Source: Brettanomyces bruxellensis (taxonomy: Eukaryota > Ascomycota > Pichiomycetes > Pichiales > Pichiaceae). Taken from it: a stretch of DNA of 64,000 bases. This document shows, piece by piece, positions 1-12,527 of the stretch; within the stretch, counting starts at the first letter, position 1; every line of letters begins with the position of its first letter. The stretch spans positions 1 to 64,000 of the forward strand of contig NC_054686.1 of the NCBI RefSeq assembly GCF_011074885.1. The letters run 5' to 3'. Both the position numbers and the translations under genes were made by a program. The notes beneath the pieces were generated by a model. The model saw nothing but the letters and a program-made list of their open reading frames with translations. It ran no database searches and was not told the origin of the DNA.

Positions 1-549
1 GGCTGCTGGCACCAGACTTGCCTCCTTGTTCCTCGTTAAGGTATTTCATTGTACTCATTCAATTACAAAACCGTATGGCCCTGTATCGTTATATATTGTC
101 ACTACTCCCTGTGTCAGGATTGGGTAATTTGCGCGCCTGCTGCCTCTTGATGTGGTAGCCGTCTCTCAGGCTCCTCTCCGGAATCGAACCCTAATTCCCG
201 TACCGTAAACCATGGTAGGCCTCTATCCTACACGAAGTTGATAGGGCAGAAATTTGAATGAACCAGCTCCAGCACAAGGCATGAGCTTCGAGAAGTTATT
301 ATGATTCATCAAACGGCTCCGAAGAGCATTGATTTTTTATCTAATAAATACACCCTCCATAACAGTCGGGTTTTAGTCATGTATTAGCCACAGAATTNCA
401 CGGTTATCCATGTAGTAATGAACTATCAAATAAACGATAACTGATTTAATGAGCCATTCGCAGTTTCACTGTATAATTGCTTATACTTAGACATGCATGG
501 CTTAATCTTTGAGACAAGCATATGACTACTNNGCAGGATCAACCAGATA
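1..549 (-). rRNA. 18S rRNA gene, 5' part (truncated by window edge)
   Basis: The reverse complement reads as the first ~550 nt of small-subunit rRNA. It begins at 549 with the universal TATCTGGTTGATCCTGC start and runs through conserved stretches such as the segment around 481-540. The window begins near the 530-loop region, so the rest of 18S, 5.8S and 25S lies outside to the left. Transcription runs leftward. Several N calls (398, 531-532) suggest a consensus over non-identical rDNA copies. Confidence 0.98.
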
Positions 550-1080
550 ACTATTACTAAGAGACACCGAAGTGTTCTGCAGTTAGCTATATTTAATTAG
601 GGTGGACTCCTGGTTCNCTCTGACAGCTCCCTCTCATCCCCCNNCTAAATAACCCTCTTTGTAGCTCTCCAGNNGTGTCCGAGAAGAACTTCCATCCTCC
701 CCATTCACCCCCTAGAAGGAGGCTCCAGCAGGGCNATCACGGCAGTTTCCTACCGGCTACCGCCCCCTGTGTTCCCCCAATTAAGTCTTTGGGAATTCTT
801 GCCATAGGCTAGTAATCCAANCAAATCCTTCTTAGCTGCCTCGGGACATCGCTAGAAATCCCAATGCAGGCTGTTCAGACTTCGCACAGTTAAGTGCCGC
901 CCTTGTGCACTCGTCCTGGCGTGGGGTGCGTCTTGCGACGCCGGCTCCACCTCCTAGACTAATCCACTTGGCTCTTCATCGGCTTTCCCCGAAGGTTCAC
1001 GCCTGATGTCACTGCTCTTTCGAGCTGCTTCATCTGTGCTTTCGCACGGAGGCCCGTCCTGAGGGAAATGGAGAGTGTAC
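550..1080 (-). other. 5' external transcribed spacer of the 35S pre-rRNA (approximate)
   Basis: This stretch lies immediately upstream of the 18S 5' end and is clearly richer in G+C and in potential stems (around 840-1070) than the pyrimidine tract that follows. By analogy with other yeast rDNA units it should be the 5' ETS, holding the U3 snoRNA-dependent processing sites. The outer limit (Pol I start) is not directly visible; I placed it where the composition changes. It contains several N positions. Confidence 0.7.
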
Positions 1081-2400
1081 TGNTTTCTTTTGTTTTTTTC
1101 ACTCTGCTTCTCTATTTTTNTCTTCTATCTATTTCCAATTTCTTCGAGTAGTTGGATTTCCTTTTCGCGGATACCAATAATAACTCTAATTACTATCTAC
1201 TTTTCAATCATTAGATAGCCTACCCTAATTAATATAATATTCTTCTAATTATTCATTTATCCACCACAAAACACTTTNTNTTTACTCTCTTTTCATCCAT
1301 TCCATTACCCCTAACNNCCTGTTCTTCTGCCCTTCCTTTTACCCATTCNNCTGCCTCTCTCCATATCTCTGATAATTTCTCCCTTGCCAATTAATGCTGC
1401 CACTCTTGTTTCGCGACTCCTCCACTTTGCCGGATTCTGCCGCTCTCTTGTCTTTGTTCCNAAAAAGTTTTTTCCCTCATTTTTCAAATTACCCGCTACT
1501 AAGCGCTAAGAATTCGTCAATCGACGCTCCTTTCACTTNCAAAAATGTCAAGTCGCACAACGTCGATCGACTCCTCCTCCTTTTTTCCATTCTTACATTC
1601 AATTTAAAGCTCGTCCTTTATTTACTCGTATTGCTCTACTTTATTAACTAACTACTTCATACCTCATCGCTCTATCTCCTTCATCTCTTTCTTACTCTTC
1701 CCAACCCTTTTCCTCGTTCACGCAAAAATATAATTTTCTTTTTTTTTCTTCACGCGTTTCTTTTTTTCACCCCATCTCATTATTCTCATTCCTGTTTCTA
1801 TTTATGGCTCGTTCTTCTTTCTCGTCTTCAAATTATCTCTCCTTTTTCGGTACTCTCCCCATCCCCACTTCTTGTTCCATACTATCCAGCCTATCCTCTC
1901 TCTACCTTTAGATCGCTCTATTTCATCCAATATCCNCCCTTTTCCACCAAACTAACTCCTGAATTGTACTCCTCCTAGTAATCCACCAATATATCCCAAT
2001 TTCCTAAACCTCCAAACTCACTTCTACTCTAAATACTCTCATTTTACCTCCTTCTACATCCTAAAGCCTCACTTCTATTACCCTTGACTTCTTCCTTCTC
2101 TACTTTTCTCTTACTTCTAATTTCTATTACCACCATCCTACTCTCTACTATTCTCTCATATTTCCTCATTTCCAATCCTTCAAACCCTATTTTCTTCTTT
2201 GCCCTCTATCTCGCCCATTATCCTCTCTTTCAACACACTATCCCCTTCTCCTTAACCTACAAGTCTCTCTCTTTCTTGCCATCCCACTAACTACTATCCT
2301 TACCTACCAAATTCCCNACTTCCCTACCCCAAATGCAAAAANAAACTCGCGTGTGCCAAATATTTTCCGGCTCAAGTAGTCACCCAAAAGAAACAACTTT
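1081..2400. other. rDNA intergenic spacer between 35S promoter and 5S, pyrimidine-rich
   Basis: No gene. The plus strand is overwhelmingly C and T from about 1250 to 2330, with many CTT/TCC/CTCT runs and few purines. The short open frames here are low-complexity artefacts. The Pol I promoter of the 35S unit should lie in the left part. Repeated N calls suggest heterogeneity between rDNA copies. The last 60 bp before 5S return to mixed composition. Confidence 0.75.
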
Positions 2401-2521
2401 GTCTACGATCATATCTAGTGGAAAGCACCGTTACCCGTCCGATCAACTGTAGTTAAGCCACTAAGAGCCGAACCGAGTAGTGTAGTGGGAGACCATACGC
2501 GAAACTTCGGTGTTGTAGACT
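2401..2521 (+). rRNA. 5S rRNA gene
   Basis: The 121-nt segment aligns over its whole length with yeast 5S rRNA. It includes the internal control region, with the conserved CCGATCAACTGTAGTTAAGC and GAGTAGTGTAGTGGG words, and a matching acceptor stem (GTCTAC near the start, GTAGAC at the end). A T5 run at 2526-2530 just after the gene is a suitable Pol III terminator. It is transcribed opposite to the 35S unit, as in Saccharomyces rDNA. Confidence 0.97.
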
Positions 2522-3060
2522 CTTCTTTTTGCTTCTTCTTACTTCCTTTTTACTATCTCCATTCCCTCCTATTTCCTATTCTCTTTTTTTTTTTTTTTTT
2601 TTCTTCCTTTTTAATTTTCCCCTCCCCTTCGCGCTAATCTCTCCCCTTTTCTACTCTCTTCTCTCTTCCTCCTTTCTACTCTACTTCCCTCTACTCTACT
2701 CTTCCTCCCCCTCTACTCCTATCTTACCTCTCCGTACCCTCTTGTACCCTCTTGTAGCCTCTATCCCCCGTCTCTTATAAACGAACCAATTTTTTTTTTT
2801 TTTACAATCAAAATCCCGCGCCAAGGAAAAAAAGCGTTACTTGTACAAGCCGTACTTCCCCTTGCGGAGCGCTTTTGGTCGCGCCCCTAATTCCCTGAAA
2901 AAGTTTTTTTTTAGGAGATGGCTGGTATTAGAAAGCTACCCGTACTTTTTGTCCCTTTATATACTTTTCACAGTGCTTTTTTTCAACATCCTGAGATCTT
3001 CTCTCACCTTTAGGTTAAATGTTCTTGATGTAGCTGTAATCATATTCTTAATTTCTTAAC
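2522..3060. other. Spacer beyond 5S (probable end of rDNA array)
   Basis: No gene. A second pyrimidine-rich stretch (2522-2770) with T runs at 2583-2602 and 2791-2804 is followed by mixed sequence with a T9 run near 2906-2914. It probably corresponds to the 25S-5S spacer where replication fork barriers sit in other yeasts, but no 25S sequence follows, so the array ends near here. The exact junction with unique DNA cannot be fixed by eye. Confidence 0.5.
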
Positions 3061-3339
3061 ACCATTAGAATCTGCAAGATCTCTGCTTTCTATTAGTATC
3101 CTATTTTTGTATTTACATACTAATTTTCCTGTTAATATCAAGCCTTCTTAAGGACTGGTCTCTTGATCTCCCGCCAATTTTTGGCTTTTGAAATGCATCT
3201 CGAAATTTTTCACTCTCACGCGTTGCTATTTTTACCCTAGGTAGCCTATTGTCTTGGTTACGCGTTCCATGCAAGGCATTGATGATTTACGTTCCTGACG
3301 AGCAAACATTCTAGTTCTTGACCATCATCACATTGTTCA

Positions 3340-3440
3340 TTCGTAAAGACAAGCTTTCATTGTACTCACCAAAGTTTCAAATACGATACTGCTGACTTCG
3401 CTCGGTTTACCCGGGAACACCAGCAACAAGCTTTCAGATA
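3340..3440 (+). repeat. Diverged direct repeat A, copy 1
   Basis: Matches 6552-6650 at roughly 70% by eye. Shared anchors include TTCATTGT, TTCAAATACGAT, CTGC followed by ACTTC, CTCGG and AACAC..AGCAACA, in the same order and orientation. The pair is about 3.2 kb apart. Confidence 0.6.
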
Positions 3441-3904
3441 TCATATTTCTCAATTTTTGTTTCATGCTTTGGTCGATCGAGATTGGGTCTACAGAAGATG
3501 AAAAGGCTTGTCAGAATTTGTAAAGTTCCGCGTACGAGTACTAACATAATTTTCAGTTTGAAGCCTATTATACAATACATTACTCCAATAGCTTACACAA
3601 TAATACAAAAATTTATTTTGTCGTGACGGCAAGAGTACTGGCAATCAGCTGTTACCGACCTCTTCAATCAGGAAAGCCGCAGACGATGATAAATCGCCTC
3701 AAGATTGCCCACATCCTCCATGACTCGATCGGAAGAACGAGCTATGTTCTTCCGTGGTTGGTAAAAAAACTCTGAAGTTATATCTTTCAAACAGAATAGC
3801 TTACCATCGTTCTTTTAACAGAAAGTCTGATTCAAATTCCATAATATCCGACTACGTTTCCAAAGTTATACGTCAGCACCCCGTGAACATATGCCAGTTG
3901 ACAT

Positions 3905-4080
3905 CCTAATAATTAGTTTCAAACACTAGAACCCTTTCTAATGTCTATAACTAAGAATAGCACATCAAATATACTCTTCAATCTATCCGGTAATGATGTG
4001 TTATAAGCTAGACAGTTTGTGAATACAATCAGGCACGCATTTAAACATAAAATACCCAAAGCACAGGTCAATATCGTTTT
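3905..4080 (+). repeat. Diverged direct repeat B, copy 1
   Basis: Matches 6825-6975. Shared anchors are AAACACTAGAA, CTAATGTC/CTAGTGTC, TAGCACAT, GTAAATACA-like and CAAAGCACAGGT/CAAAGGTACAGG in order. With repeat A this suggests a larger ancient duplication of the 3.3-4.1 kb block. Confidence 0.55.
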
Positions 4081-6551
4081 ACTAATGTTGAGCAAGCGAA
4101 GCGTCGTCTATCTAGCGGTAGTAAGCAATATGGAGACTGCCTTTTTACGAAGACTTGCAATTCTCTCAAAGATGGTCGTAATAAGGAGCGAATTATAGCT
4201 CATGTACTCCAAATTGTCACCAATAAATTATGAAACAAGAACTTCAATTGCATGCACCACGTTCTTAGTTTTCCCGCACAAAAGAGCAATTGGATGCCTT
4301 GACATTGTTCTGATTTGTTCTAGAAGTAGAAAATGTGTGATACAGCTGTTTGCATACATCAAACTAGAATGGGAGACAATTGATATCTTATTTAACCTCT
4401 GTGTTCCCGATATAATTCCGTATCGGATCTGAAAAGTACGTTACAGAAACCAGAAATGCGATATTTAGTACCTTGAGTAACTGTTGAAATTATCAGCTAA
4501 AGAGGGTGCTAGTGATAAAAATGATTTCATTTTCAAAGAAGCCCTGCCAAAATATAACGGAATAACACCATATAATAGCCACTATTGTCGGTACAAATCA
4601 AAATACAGTTAATCTCTGTTGCATCAACACTTGAATTAAGTATGAAATGTAACATCATAACAACTGTACGTTTAACAGTCTGAAAGTAACCAATTTCAGC
4701 TCAATTAGTTGCAGCTTAATTTCCAATACAAGTTGACCCCTGAGCATACTTTTCGTCGAATTTTGATGCACAAATGACCATGAAACCAATAAGTATTTTA
4801 AGAATGGTTGGTGGATTGAAATAAGCAATAAAGAAAATCATGGCATTCAAAAGTGTCCACTTAATAAGTATCTTTAGCTGAAGTTTATTAAATTAATGTG
4901 CATCCATAGCTAGCGCTCGCCTCGTGTAATTATAACACGCTATTAGTAAAACGTGAGCACAATTTCTAAACTTACATGTTTTCACATTGAAATAAAATTT
5001 GGCATAAATGCACGAATGATGACTTCGAAGCGTCGTGAAATATCTTAACTTCATTCAAAATTCACCAGTATCCTTGAGTCGTCAAAATGAAAATATTGCA
5101 TCTAAAATTGGAAGGTATACACCTCTTCTATAAGCAAAGCAACGCAACCCGTATATTAAATTTATTCAGCTTTTCCTTCCTGTCCCTCTAAACACGGAGG
5201 GTAAAGATAGGAATTTGATATCCAAATAAAGTGGTGGGCATTTCATCCTTTAAAGCACGGAGTCAGCTTTCAGAATACGTAACACCTGATATTGATAGCA
5301 AGCATCAAGATAATCTTGAGAAAGTGAAATAGCTATAGGATACAGCTCATCGTGCAATTCAACTCTTGTGTCAGTATTAACATATAATTGCCTGCCTTCA
5401 TGCTTCGACATTGCACACCAAATAATTAAGAAATTTGAGCGGAAGACTATGCATTGACTAAACGTTGTATTGCTTGGTTGAATGATTGTTCAAAGAACAT
5501 CATGTTTCGGCAATTTCTGTGAGGATAATGTTTTTCTTTCCTTCAACCCAATCGAATAACCATAGAAATGATGAGATCTCATGCGCTTTATTCTTGACTT
5601 ATTACTTATTGATCTGCAAGAAATGTCATAAACGTTAAACAGCACCCAATACGACAGATAGCAAAGAGATTACTCAAGTAAAATATAATATCACGCGTAA
5701 ATCTTGTCAGAAGTGACAAAGAACACTCAGAGCAGCGCGCCACTTGCTTTAAAAAATTAAATGTAATAGAGTGGTCCATTCTCTTGTCCACAAGAGGCAT
5801 CATTGTATAGGTGACCCTTAGATAATTCAACAAGATAGCATGTACTACCCGAACGTCTTGTTATATCCTTCAACGACCGCTTCCTTGAAGCAATAATTCA
5901 TGCATAAATCTATGAAACATCAGCTACCAATTTCTCTCTTCATTATTTACATGTAAAGTAAATCATTATCCTTAACTTGTAATGTATGATAGACTGAAGA
6001 AAGGTTGGCACGTAGATGAGGTTTTATGGAATGAAGTAGGAAAAATAAATTTTTTCTCCGCAGCGCGTGCTCAAAAAATATGACCAAAAAAGTAAACAAG
6101 TTAACTGAAGACGCTTCACCTTTCTTTTGACAGCTTGGACGAGGTGACGATCATCTTTAAAAAGATAACGTGATTTAGTTTTCAATGTGGTATCTTGATT
6201 ATTTGAATACCTTTCTATCGTTTGTATATTCTGGGTGTCAATGTATCTAAGTTAAGATATACAAGATGGAGGTGGATTATATCCATTATCGACTAATTGT
6301 TATCATTATAACGGTTGAAGTGCACTGATTCATCATTGTTTTTGTACTCTTTCAATGATATTTTGGTCATTCCTTATCTATTATTGAATTATGATATTGT
6401 GAGCCCATAAAATTATGATTAATGTGCAAGCAACATCTCTGGTCTACGTGTTTCCTTTCCTGATGTAAAGCGGAATAGCATATTTTGTTTCAAGTTTACT
6501 GGATGATTTGTCAACAAAATAGTGTTTTTAAATATTTTCTTGTAACGATAA

Positions 6552-6650
6552 GCCTTCATTGTCATCCTTCATTTTCAAATACGATGCTGCCTACTTCTTC
6601 CAGTTCACTCGGAACACTTAGCAACATAGATGATATTCCGTTTCTTGAAA
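6552..6650 (+). repeat. Diverged direct repeat A, copy 2
   Basis: Partner of 3340-3440 (same orientation). It holds the same ordered anchors with small indels, so it is an old duplication rather than chance similarity. Confidence 0.6.
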
Positions 6651-6824
6651 CATATCTTACTTAACCGTCGATAGGTCCTTAAATAAGGTGTCTCTACATG
6701 ACACTACACAAAGTTATGACAATAATTTAGACTTCGGTAATATCTAACTACATTTGCAACTAAAAATGAGTATTTGGCACAGGCACACTAGTAAGCACCT
6801 ACTGCTTGAAAGAATCATTGATGC

Positions 6825-6975
6825 CTTAGCAACATGTTTTAAACACTAGAAGGGCTTCTAGTGTCCATGGCTAATATTAGCACATTGTGATGCTATGAAG
6901 TCCTCATTTTGTAAATACAGGGGTAAAGTGCCATATAATCGTAGTACACCAAAGGTACAGGCTGATTAAAAAGAG
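6825..6975 (+). repeat. Diverged direct repeat B, copy 2
   Basis: Partner of 3905-4080. The spacing to repeat A differs from the first block by about 300 bp, so indels have accumulated between the two motifs. Confidence 0.55.
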
Positions 6976-9900
6976 TGCTCAATGTAATCAGACTCAAAAA
7001 ATCATAAATTAGCACTGATAAATCTGTTCAAAGTTAGACAAACTCCAATCATTTCTTTAACGCTTTGCAATAAAATTTGAGTATCTATCCATGAATGTTT
7101 GTGGGACTCACCAAGATATTTAAGTCATTAGTTGTTAATTCATCAACAATCGGTTGATTCCTTTCCTGTGGAATACCTCAATGTATATCAGACGATTTTC
7201 AATATGTTCAAATAGAAACAGCACTAGGTCACATCCTCTATCTGCGTGTAATCAACCGGAATAACGCTATGTCACAGGATCTATTTTTTAGTCATCAAAT
7301 AGTAATTACCATCCAGTATTGTTGAAATTTAGATTTCGATTATTAGTTACCAACAATTTGTAAACTCTATTCTTACAAAAAAGCTGTTTTGACAAATTAA
7401 ACTGTCTTTTGAACTTCTAATGGTTGTATATACAAATGAAATAGACTTCTATCAAGTAGACGAGCAAGGTATAAATGCAGACATGTATAAGTGTACTTTC
7501 CAGTAAACACAAGTCAATAGCATCATCGTCCAGCTAGAAAATTGAATGTTGGTAAGCTATCCTAACTTGTTCACCTAGAAGTGATACTGTGGTCAATATG
7601 CAATCGCTAGAGGCACTGTCTCTACCTGGAAGCACGATTAGTATCATAAGTATTATTCGATCTTTAGGGGCTATCAGTTGAAAATATATCCATTATCCCT
7701 TACTAGCAGATAACTTGACAATTAAGGTTCCCGATCTTTCAGTCCAAATGTGAACAGCTTCATCACTTGGTGTATTGGCCGGTTTCATAATATCTGTCCT
7801 AATAGCATGTGCTTTATAAGATGTAAAGCAAGTAATAACTAGAATTCAGCGCAATCATGTGTAAATGTTGTAATTCAGTAAATTCTTCCCCAATTTTCGT
7901 CATAATCATAAATTTTGTAATATGTTGAACAATCTGTTAGGTTTGAAACGTACAAAAGAGAAATTTAAGGTGTGCCCAATAAGTAAGCATCTATTCCACC
8001 TTATGGAAATGAAATTGTCGTGTATCATAAAATGTATTGGCTATAAGTCGAGCAAAGCAACGATACTGCACCAATATAGTACCTGTTATCGACCTCGGGC
8101 CCTCAAAACTATTTCATAACAGTTCAAATGATAATTTTTATTTCAATCTCTGGAGTTCCTCATCTTGAGATAGAATTTTCTGAAAATGTTCAGGTCATAT
8201 AATTTCAAAGAGCTGTATTCCTTCAAAGATCGCATAATTTTAATTATAATCACTAGATTCGTCAGGGTGTTTCCAACTTTATAAAAACCTTTTAGTGGAT
8301 TTCTCTTCAATAGAATGTTATGTATTCATAAATTCAAGTATCTGTTTCTTCTTCAACTTTCCAATAAATTATAGCGATTGTGATGGCAACGGTCTTGACG
8401 ATCCCATAAATACTTCTAATATTGTAGAAGTAGAGCAAAAATCACCATATAGTTCACAATGTTTGATAGAGATAATCTTGAACATACATCACAAAGTACA
8501 TCCATTTGCAAAGCTAAAGCATGCTTAATAATGTTTATCACACATGTCACGGTTCAATATCCTCTAGTTTTATTAGCAGAAGGAATAGCAACGAACATTG
8601 GATTTTAGTTCTTCAACTTTCTTTTTCCAATGAAAGTCCTATTTTAAATGCTTGAACTGAGTTTTAAATATGTATATCAAAGATCAATCACATTCTGTCT
8701 TCTAGCTTGCAAAATTCCTAAAATACCTTATGGCTGAACCTTAAATTGTCCAACGAGCGGTAATCATGTGTGATGGTGATTTCATGTACTCATTCTAAGG
8801 GAGATGCATTGTTTCTAGCATTTAATACATCATAATAAGATTGTTTGTCTTGCTCCACGTATGCTTTGATATGAAAGACTAGTAAAAGCTAACATCCGAG
8901 AATTTTTTGAGAAGGTATAGCATAATGTGAATGTTTGTTGTTGGCTAGCTTCCGGTGATATATTTGTAGAGAATTCTCATCGAGCATTCAACGCTAACTG
9001 AAGTTTTTGATATGTTCGATATGCGTTCATCATATTAATCGCTTTCATCCTTTATTCATTGATATAAAAAGGATGAAGTTACCTTCATGATACACAGCTA
9101 TGAAATCAAGGAAGAAAATAAAGGTGAGGTGACACGTAAAAGAAATGGTCATATTTTTTTTACTTTGGGGAATTTTTGTCAGCAGCACGTTAGTCACATT
9201 CCGTGCTTGAAAATGAAAACAAATCGACTAACCATTCTTTGTGTTATTATATTCATTTTTAGATATGCAAGCTTGACCACATTGTTCAGTATGCCTTCTA
9301 GCTAGAGCAATGATTGATTAATTTAGTCTATGTTTTTGCTACAGCATCAACCACTCTGACTAATGTTTAACAAAAGCAAGGACGTGCACTCAGATCCAAT
9401 ATACTCTAGATGGCGGACTTGGTAGTTCGTGTCATCTTAACTGAATTCATTCACACAGTGATTGTCAGAATACATTCATGCAAATAATCATATTTCTTGA
9501 AATTTAACCGTTCCATCTATTTTAATGAATGATGTTTAATATGCGTATAGTCTGTTCGATCGCAATTAAATTCAACCTACAACGTATCACATTTGTGATA
9601 TTTCTTCTTTGCTTTCATGTGATAATTTTTACCTCTGAAAGTAACTCCATAAAGTTGGCATATTCATCAAGCAAACCAGTTTTAGTGTTGTCGTCTGTCA
9701 TATATTTTGAAAGAACAAATAGAAGGCATCTTAAAGGTTTTTAATACCATGTTACAACAAATTTCATTTCTTTGATTTCAAACTTTTATCATATTAGATA
9801 GCATACAAACTTGAAGTCATATGAATATATAACTCCCATTTGAAGGTTACAGCATGAGTCGTTTAAAGCACTTCTTTATCAGGTATTTTCATGAGCAACA

Positions 9901-12266
9901 GTTTTCAGACATTTAATGCTGAATTACAATATTAATATCAGCTTCATCGTATGACATAGAAGCAGTTTTTTAATGGTTGTTGGATTGCAAGGAATTCATT
10001 TGGTTTTCGTAATGGATTTGTTATGTTCAACTTGTTTCCATTAAAATACATACGCGAGATGACGACCTTCAATTATGAGATGCATTCCATTTTTGATATC
10101 AAATGATCCAGTGAGGTTCATGAAATCTTCAACCGTACGTATGATCTGGAATTTATAGGTGTTATGAATGGGCAATGTTCACATGATAATCAAGGATTAC
10201 AGTACTCCAAATGGAGTACCGACTAATTGTGTATCATTTATTTGTGCCACTGATAATTGCACTGTTATAATACGGTGTTAAATGAAGCATATTAGATTAC
10301 ATCAATTACCATGCAATATTATTCCTTAAAATATTTATCTTGGTACTCTTGTCTTTGAGAATGCTTCTGATTATTATTGAAAGCTGTTACCGCAGTATTT
10401 GAACTAAATCCATTTGTTTGTTTTAGCAAATATATTGTACGCTTTCAATGCATTCCATTGGGCGGGGTTAATGCCTTATATGAATGATGATGATGTACTA
10501 CTTTTGTTGTCATTGTGGTTTTATTGCCATTTATAAGGTACATCCATGTTAGTGGTGGTAATGATTATACTTTAAACTGATAACTTATCTTGGTGTTGCT
10601 TTTGCTACTTTATTATCTTCTCTCTGCTGGTTAGTTATATTTTCTGGCAATGATATATTTACAGATTTTTACCATGGAAGTGAAGTTATTGCTGTACATC
10701 TTATGGAGCATGTATCCGGTTATTGAATGGATACCCTAAGAATCTTTGAAGTACGCTTTGCATTATAGAAAGATGTGTTTCAATGCTTGAATTGTGAAAT
10801 TACTGAGTCCAAACTAAACTGTCAACTTTATAGAGATTTAACAATTCATAGGCAAATTATTGCTTTGGTATTTGTCATGATCTTGTGGTTCCACTTTATA
10901 CATTTCAGTAAGAATAAGATATATTTGGTTTCAAATAGTATTGTTTCTGAAATGTTTATGCACAAAGCATCCGGTAGTAACTACATTTTCTTTATCGGAT
11001 TCTGCAAACTTTTGCCTTAATGTTTAGTGGCCATTTTACCTTATGATATAAAGCATGGTTCATGAATACAATGATGTTTGCGGATATTTGGTAGGAATAT
11101 ATGCCCTTGGAACTTGGTTTAGTATTAATACACATGGGAGCGGATATTGTTACAAAGGCATTGCAATGTATTAATAGCGCTATATGAATATATTCTTAAA
11201 TATTTGCTTTCTTTTGGAGTTGTGAATTGATGCGGCTAATCGTTTTATTTTTTTCTTGAAGATATTGTTCTTTACCTTGATCTACTGAACCTTATCTTGT
11301 TTCTAAGAGAATAGTTATATTCTGTTCTAAGGATATTTGTGTCGATATCAATCTGAATAACATGATCTGCTTGTTTTGAAGAAAGTCTCATGCTTCGCAT
11401 TACCATTATATGTATATTTCAAATAAGCTCAGTTTGAGCAGGGATACATCCCCACCTTGTTCGTTTTTATTGTATGATTATCATCAATATATGCTTGATT
11501 CTGCTAATTTTGCCCTTCTCTTCATGGAGTTTTTGCATCAAATATCAGCCGGTTCTTTTTCATTAACTTGTAAAGCCAAGCCTTCTAAGTTGTTGTGCCT
11601 TACGCTTGAAGGTCTCGCAGTTTCTTTTTCATAAACAGTAATTTGTTTTTTTTAGAAGCTATATCATTGCTTCATTTTATTCAATATTCCAAGTTATGTG
11701 TCTCAAAACATATCACAAGTTTTTGATTGCTAGGCTAAGTTTATATATATGTTTCTTAACAGACGAATATTTAATCATGCGATTTAGTATCTACGAATTT
11801 AATGTCCCGATGGATAATACAGTTACTTCGCTTTCATAAATTTTTGACCAAATTAATTCTTGCTGCCTTAATCTTATTTTTACGTTGATCTTATTAGCAA
11901 ACAGTTGGATTGATCAACTCTTCAATAGTTTCCTGATCAATTGTGCCTTTCTGTTCGCTAAGATCTCGTTTTCGATTCAAGCTTTCCATAGACGTTATAT
12001 TAAAGATAAAAAAGAAAGCCTTATACATAAATTTTCATATGATGTTTAAAACACGTATGTGGTGCGTTTAGAGTTATTATGTTTCAGGATGGAGCTTTAG
12101 CTTTCAGCTGGAGTATCACGCAGTGTAAACGAATTATACATTGCTGTTTCTGTTTGAGAATAGCTAATTGCTGATCAATTACTATTTACGAAAGTAAATC
12201 TACTGATAATTCTGGGCATACTGTAAAAATTGTGTCTAACTTGCAGATTGGATATGTTATTATATG

Positions 12267-12527
12267 TGTAATAGATGCGTCGAGAGTCGCGTCTACATAA
12301 AGCTGCCCTGCCTTGTTTATGCCCAAGAAAACCTCGCTCATAAGGATCAAAGGTATTTAAACATGTGCATTCTCCCTTTTTATCCTGCTCATTTTACCTT
12401 CTTACTTAGTTCTTTTTACTTTTATACTTTTCCTTTCTTTAGCCTTGAAAACACTCAATACTAGTCATAACAAAAACTTCATAAAGTAATCGGCGTCACA
12501 CTTAAACCAATTAAGTAAATTATTACA
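12267..12527 (+). mobile_element. Solo LTR, family LTR1 (copy a), 5-bp TSD ATATG
   Basis: The 261-bp element starts TGTAATAG and ends with TATTACA, and is bounded on both sides by the target duplication ATATG (12262-12266 and 12528-12532). It is nearly identical to copy g (52268-52527, opposite strand), so both are recent. There is no internal retrotransposon sequence, hence a solo LTR left by recombination. Confidence 0.92.

Larger units (their letters stand above)
3061..12266. other. ~9.2 kb gene-free AT-rich region with diverged internal repeats
   Basis: No frame here has the length, composition or motifs of a real gene (longest about 80 codons). There are at least two pairs of diverged direct repeats (3340-3440 with 6552-6650; 3905-4080 with 6825-6975). 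In sampled lines C exceeds G around 3.6-4.6 kb and G exceeds C around 9.9-11.2 kb. The region separates the rDNA from a cluster of solo LTRs. It could be relic DNA, a subtelomeric-type repeat, or a centromere/origin region; nothing seen decides between these. Confidence 0.6.

Noticed and set aside
1394..2780. Open frames of 65-85 codons in the rDNA spacer.
   Set aside because: They are translations of pyrimidine-rich DNA (runs of Leu, Phe, Ser, Pro) with no protein-family features.
12264..12464. Small frames beginning MCNRCVESRVYIKLPCLVY, also in the 52306-52530 region.
   Set aside because: They are translations of the LTR1 repeat, recurring with it, not genes.
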